Below are positions 7,144 through 8,066 of a stretch of 8,066 nucleotides of DNA, piece by piece. The notes below the pieces were generated by a model, which saw only the letters and a program-made list of their open reading frames with translations, did not search any database and had not been told where the DNA came from. The stretch is taken from assembly GCA_002413145.1 (NCBI GenBank), contig DHWK01000020.1, positions 1 to 8,066 of the forward strand. Direction: 5' to 3'. Every line of letters starts with the position of its first letter. The stretch's first letter is position 1. Origin of the DNA: a bacterium UBP12_UBA5184 (GTDB lineage: Bacteria; Vulcanimicrobiota; Vulcanimicrobiia; Vulcanimicrobiales; Vulcanimicrobiaceae). The position numbers and the translations under genes are program-made.

Positions 7144-7164
7144 CGAGGAATCGTCGACTCCTCG
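7144..7164. promoter_or_regulatory. 21-bp near-perfect palindrome in the amidase/beta-lactamase-like spacer, candidate operator
   Basis: The half-sites CGAGGA (7144-7149) and TCCTCG (7159-7164) flank TCG-T-CGA, centred on T7154. Nine of ten base pairs match; the only mismatch is A7150 against C7158. There are exactly 16 bp between the palindrome and each of the two chosen start codons (7127 on minus, 7181 on plus). This looks like a dimeric repressor site acting on both genes, although an RNA hairpin in one leader is also possible. I see no clear -35/-10 boxes, so promoters cannot be placed. No regulator gene is in the window. Confidence 0.55.
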
Positions 7165-7180
7165 TTGGTACCCGCCGGTC

Positions 7181-8047
7181 GTGAAACGCAGCGCATTCAT
7201 CGCCGGCGCGGCGGCGGCTTCCGTGCCGTTGGCGGCGCCGGCCAAAAGCCTGCACGATGCCGTCAGGATCATCGCCGCAACCGCTAGCGGCTTCGTCGGC
7301 GCGTATGCCCGGCGTCTCGGCTCTGCGACGCCGTCCTTGTCGTATAACTCGGAGATCCGCTTCCCGGCGGCGTCGGTGATCAAGGTGCTGATTCTGCTTT
7401 CCCTCTACCAGGCTGCCGAAAGGAGGCCGGGACTCTTAGACCGGCGGCTCTACCTACGGGCCGGCGACATGGTCGGCGGGACGCCATTTCTCGACGGCGC
7501 GCATCCGGGAAGCGCGTATACGGCGCGTTACCTCGCTAAAGCGATGATCGTCGCGAGCGACAACACCGCCGCCAATGCGTTGATCACGCTCCTGGGCTTC
7601 GATCGCATCAACGTGACCGCGCGGCGCGCGCATCTGCGTCACACGCAGCTGAAGCGCCACTTCCTGGACTTCAATGCTGTCGTCCACCACAGTGAAAATC
7701 TGACGTCGCCGCACGACATCGGCGCCCTGCTCTACAAAATCGAGGCTGGGGCGCATGAGGGAATTCGCACGGTCGCGTCACCACGATCCTGTCGCGCGAT
7801 GATCGACCTCATGTCCCATCAGGAAGACCGCGACAAGATCGTCCGCGGCCTCCCGAAGGGAACGCCGGTCGCAAACAAGACCGGCGAGGTCGACTTCGTG
7901 CGCAACGACGTCGCGATCGTCAACCCTTACGGGGACGCTCCCTACGTCCTTACCGTGCTGACCAAGGGCTTGACCAACTACGGCGACGGCCTGAGTGCGA
8001 TCCGCCGGATCGCCAAGACCGTGCACGCGGCGATCGGTCGCGGCTAA
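7181..8047 (+). CDS. Class A beta-lactamase-like serine hydrolase, exported
   Basis: Member of the class A beta-lactamase / penicillin-interacting fold (PF13354-type, beta-lactamase2), 288 residues. The GTG at 7181 gives a good export signal: KRSAFIAG and a hydrophobic Ala-rich stretch with an APA cleavage site at about 19-21. KRSAF resembles a degenerate Tat motif, but Sec is equally possible. The active-site motifs are Ser65-Val-Ile-Lys68 (SxxK), Ser126-Asp-Asn128 (SDN) and Lys233-Thr-Gly235 (KTG). In the omega loop, where class A enzymes have R-x-E-x-x-L-N, this protein has RHFLDFN (159-165). The glutamate position is Phe161 in the ungapped alignment and Asp163 is the only nearby acid. It may therefore be a slow or non-resistance enzyme, a wall-peptide hydrolase or a beta-lactam sensor rather than a true beta-lactamase. 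It is divergent from the amidase/peptidase operon and may share its operator. The ribosome site is weak. Confidence 0.9.
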   Translation: MKRSAFIAGAAAASVPLAAPAKSLHDAVRIIAATASGFVGAYARRLGSATPSLSYNSEIRFPAASVIKVLILLSLYQAAERRPGLLDRRLYLRAGDMVGGTPFLDGAHPGSAYTARYLAKAMIVASDNTAANALITLLGFDRINVTARRAHLRHTQLKRHFLDFNAVVHHSENLTSPHDIGALLYKIEAGAHEGIRTVASPRSCRAMIDLMSHQEDRDKIVRGLPKGTPVANKTGEVDFVRNDVAIVNPYGDAPYVLTVLTKGLTNYGDGLSAIRRIAKTVHAAIGRG

Positions 8048-8066
8048 GTCGCCGGCTCGATTGCGA

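Noticed and set aside
7144..7164. Palindrome as a rho-independent terminator.
   Set aside because: There is no T-run on either side and it lies between two divergent starts, not after a gene.
8048..8066. Possible further gene or terminator at the right edge.
   Set aside because: Only 19 bases remain, with no hairpin, ribosome site or readable start.
1..8066. Mobile element, CRISPR, toxin-antitoxin or defence system.
   Set aside because: There are no transposase or integrase motifs, direct repeats, spacer arrays, tRNA genes or small gene pairs; all eight complete genes belong to common housekeeping or accessory metabolic families.

Overview
This is an ordinary-looking chromosomal stretch from a GC-rich bacterium. 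It is tightly packed with alternating-strand genes, and I see no phage, IS, CRISPR, tRNA or rRNA signal. At least three genes start with GTG. Neighbouring genes often share bases: two ATGA stop/start overlaps, one shared TTAA stop pair, one 49-bp tail overlap and one 16-bp head-to-head overlap. The amidase and the class A-type hydrolase carry export signals. Phylum cannot be fixed from the sequence. The style (short KRSAF-type export signal, S9 peptidase, PF06182-type ABC permease) would fit a poorly cultured GC-rich lineage such as Eremiobacterota, but that is only a weak guess.

Layout, left to right. (1) A minus-strand operon runs off the left edge: pirin/YhhW-type bicupin (1395-676), LysE/RhtB-type exporter (659-27), then a gene of which only the first ten codons are present (30-1), coupled by an ATGA overlap. 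(2) Divergent from it, a class A FAD-dependent aromatic-type monooxygenase (1522-2793). The 126-bp spacer contains a hairpin-forming inverted repeat. (3) A minus-strand AlkA-type 3-methyladenine DNA glycosylase (3662-2745), whose 3' end overlaps the monooxygenase. (4) A plus-strand ABC-2-type permease without an ATPase (3647-4444), whose 5' end overlaps the glycosylase 5' end. (5) A minus-strand pair: exported N-acetylmuramoyl-L-alanine amidase (7127-6468) translationally coupled to an S9 prolyl-oligopeptidase-type acyl-peptidase (6471-4441). (6) Divergent from the amidase, an exported class A beta-lactamase-like serine hydrolase (7181-8047).

Two functional themes can be inferred. The left part (pirin, exporter, flavin monooxygenase) could deal with aromatic or oxidised small molecules. 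The right part (amidase, peptidase, beta-lactamase fold) concerns peptidoglycan and peptides. The most interesting spot is the 53-bp spacer between amidase and beta-lactamase-like gene. It holds a 21-bp near-perfect palindrome with exactly 16 bp to the chosen start codon on each side. The gene to its right has SxxK, SDN and KTG but appears to lack the general-base glutamate of true class A beta-lactamases. I did not find a clearly new multi-gene system; the amidase/hydrolase locus is the best candidate for follow-up.
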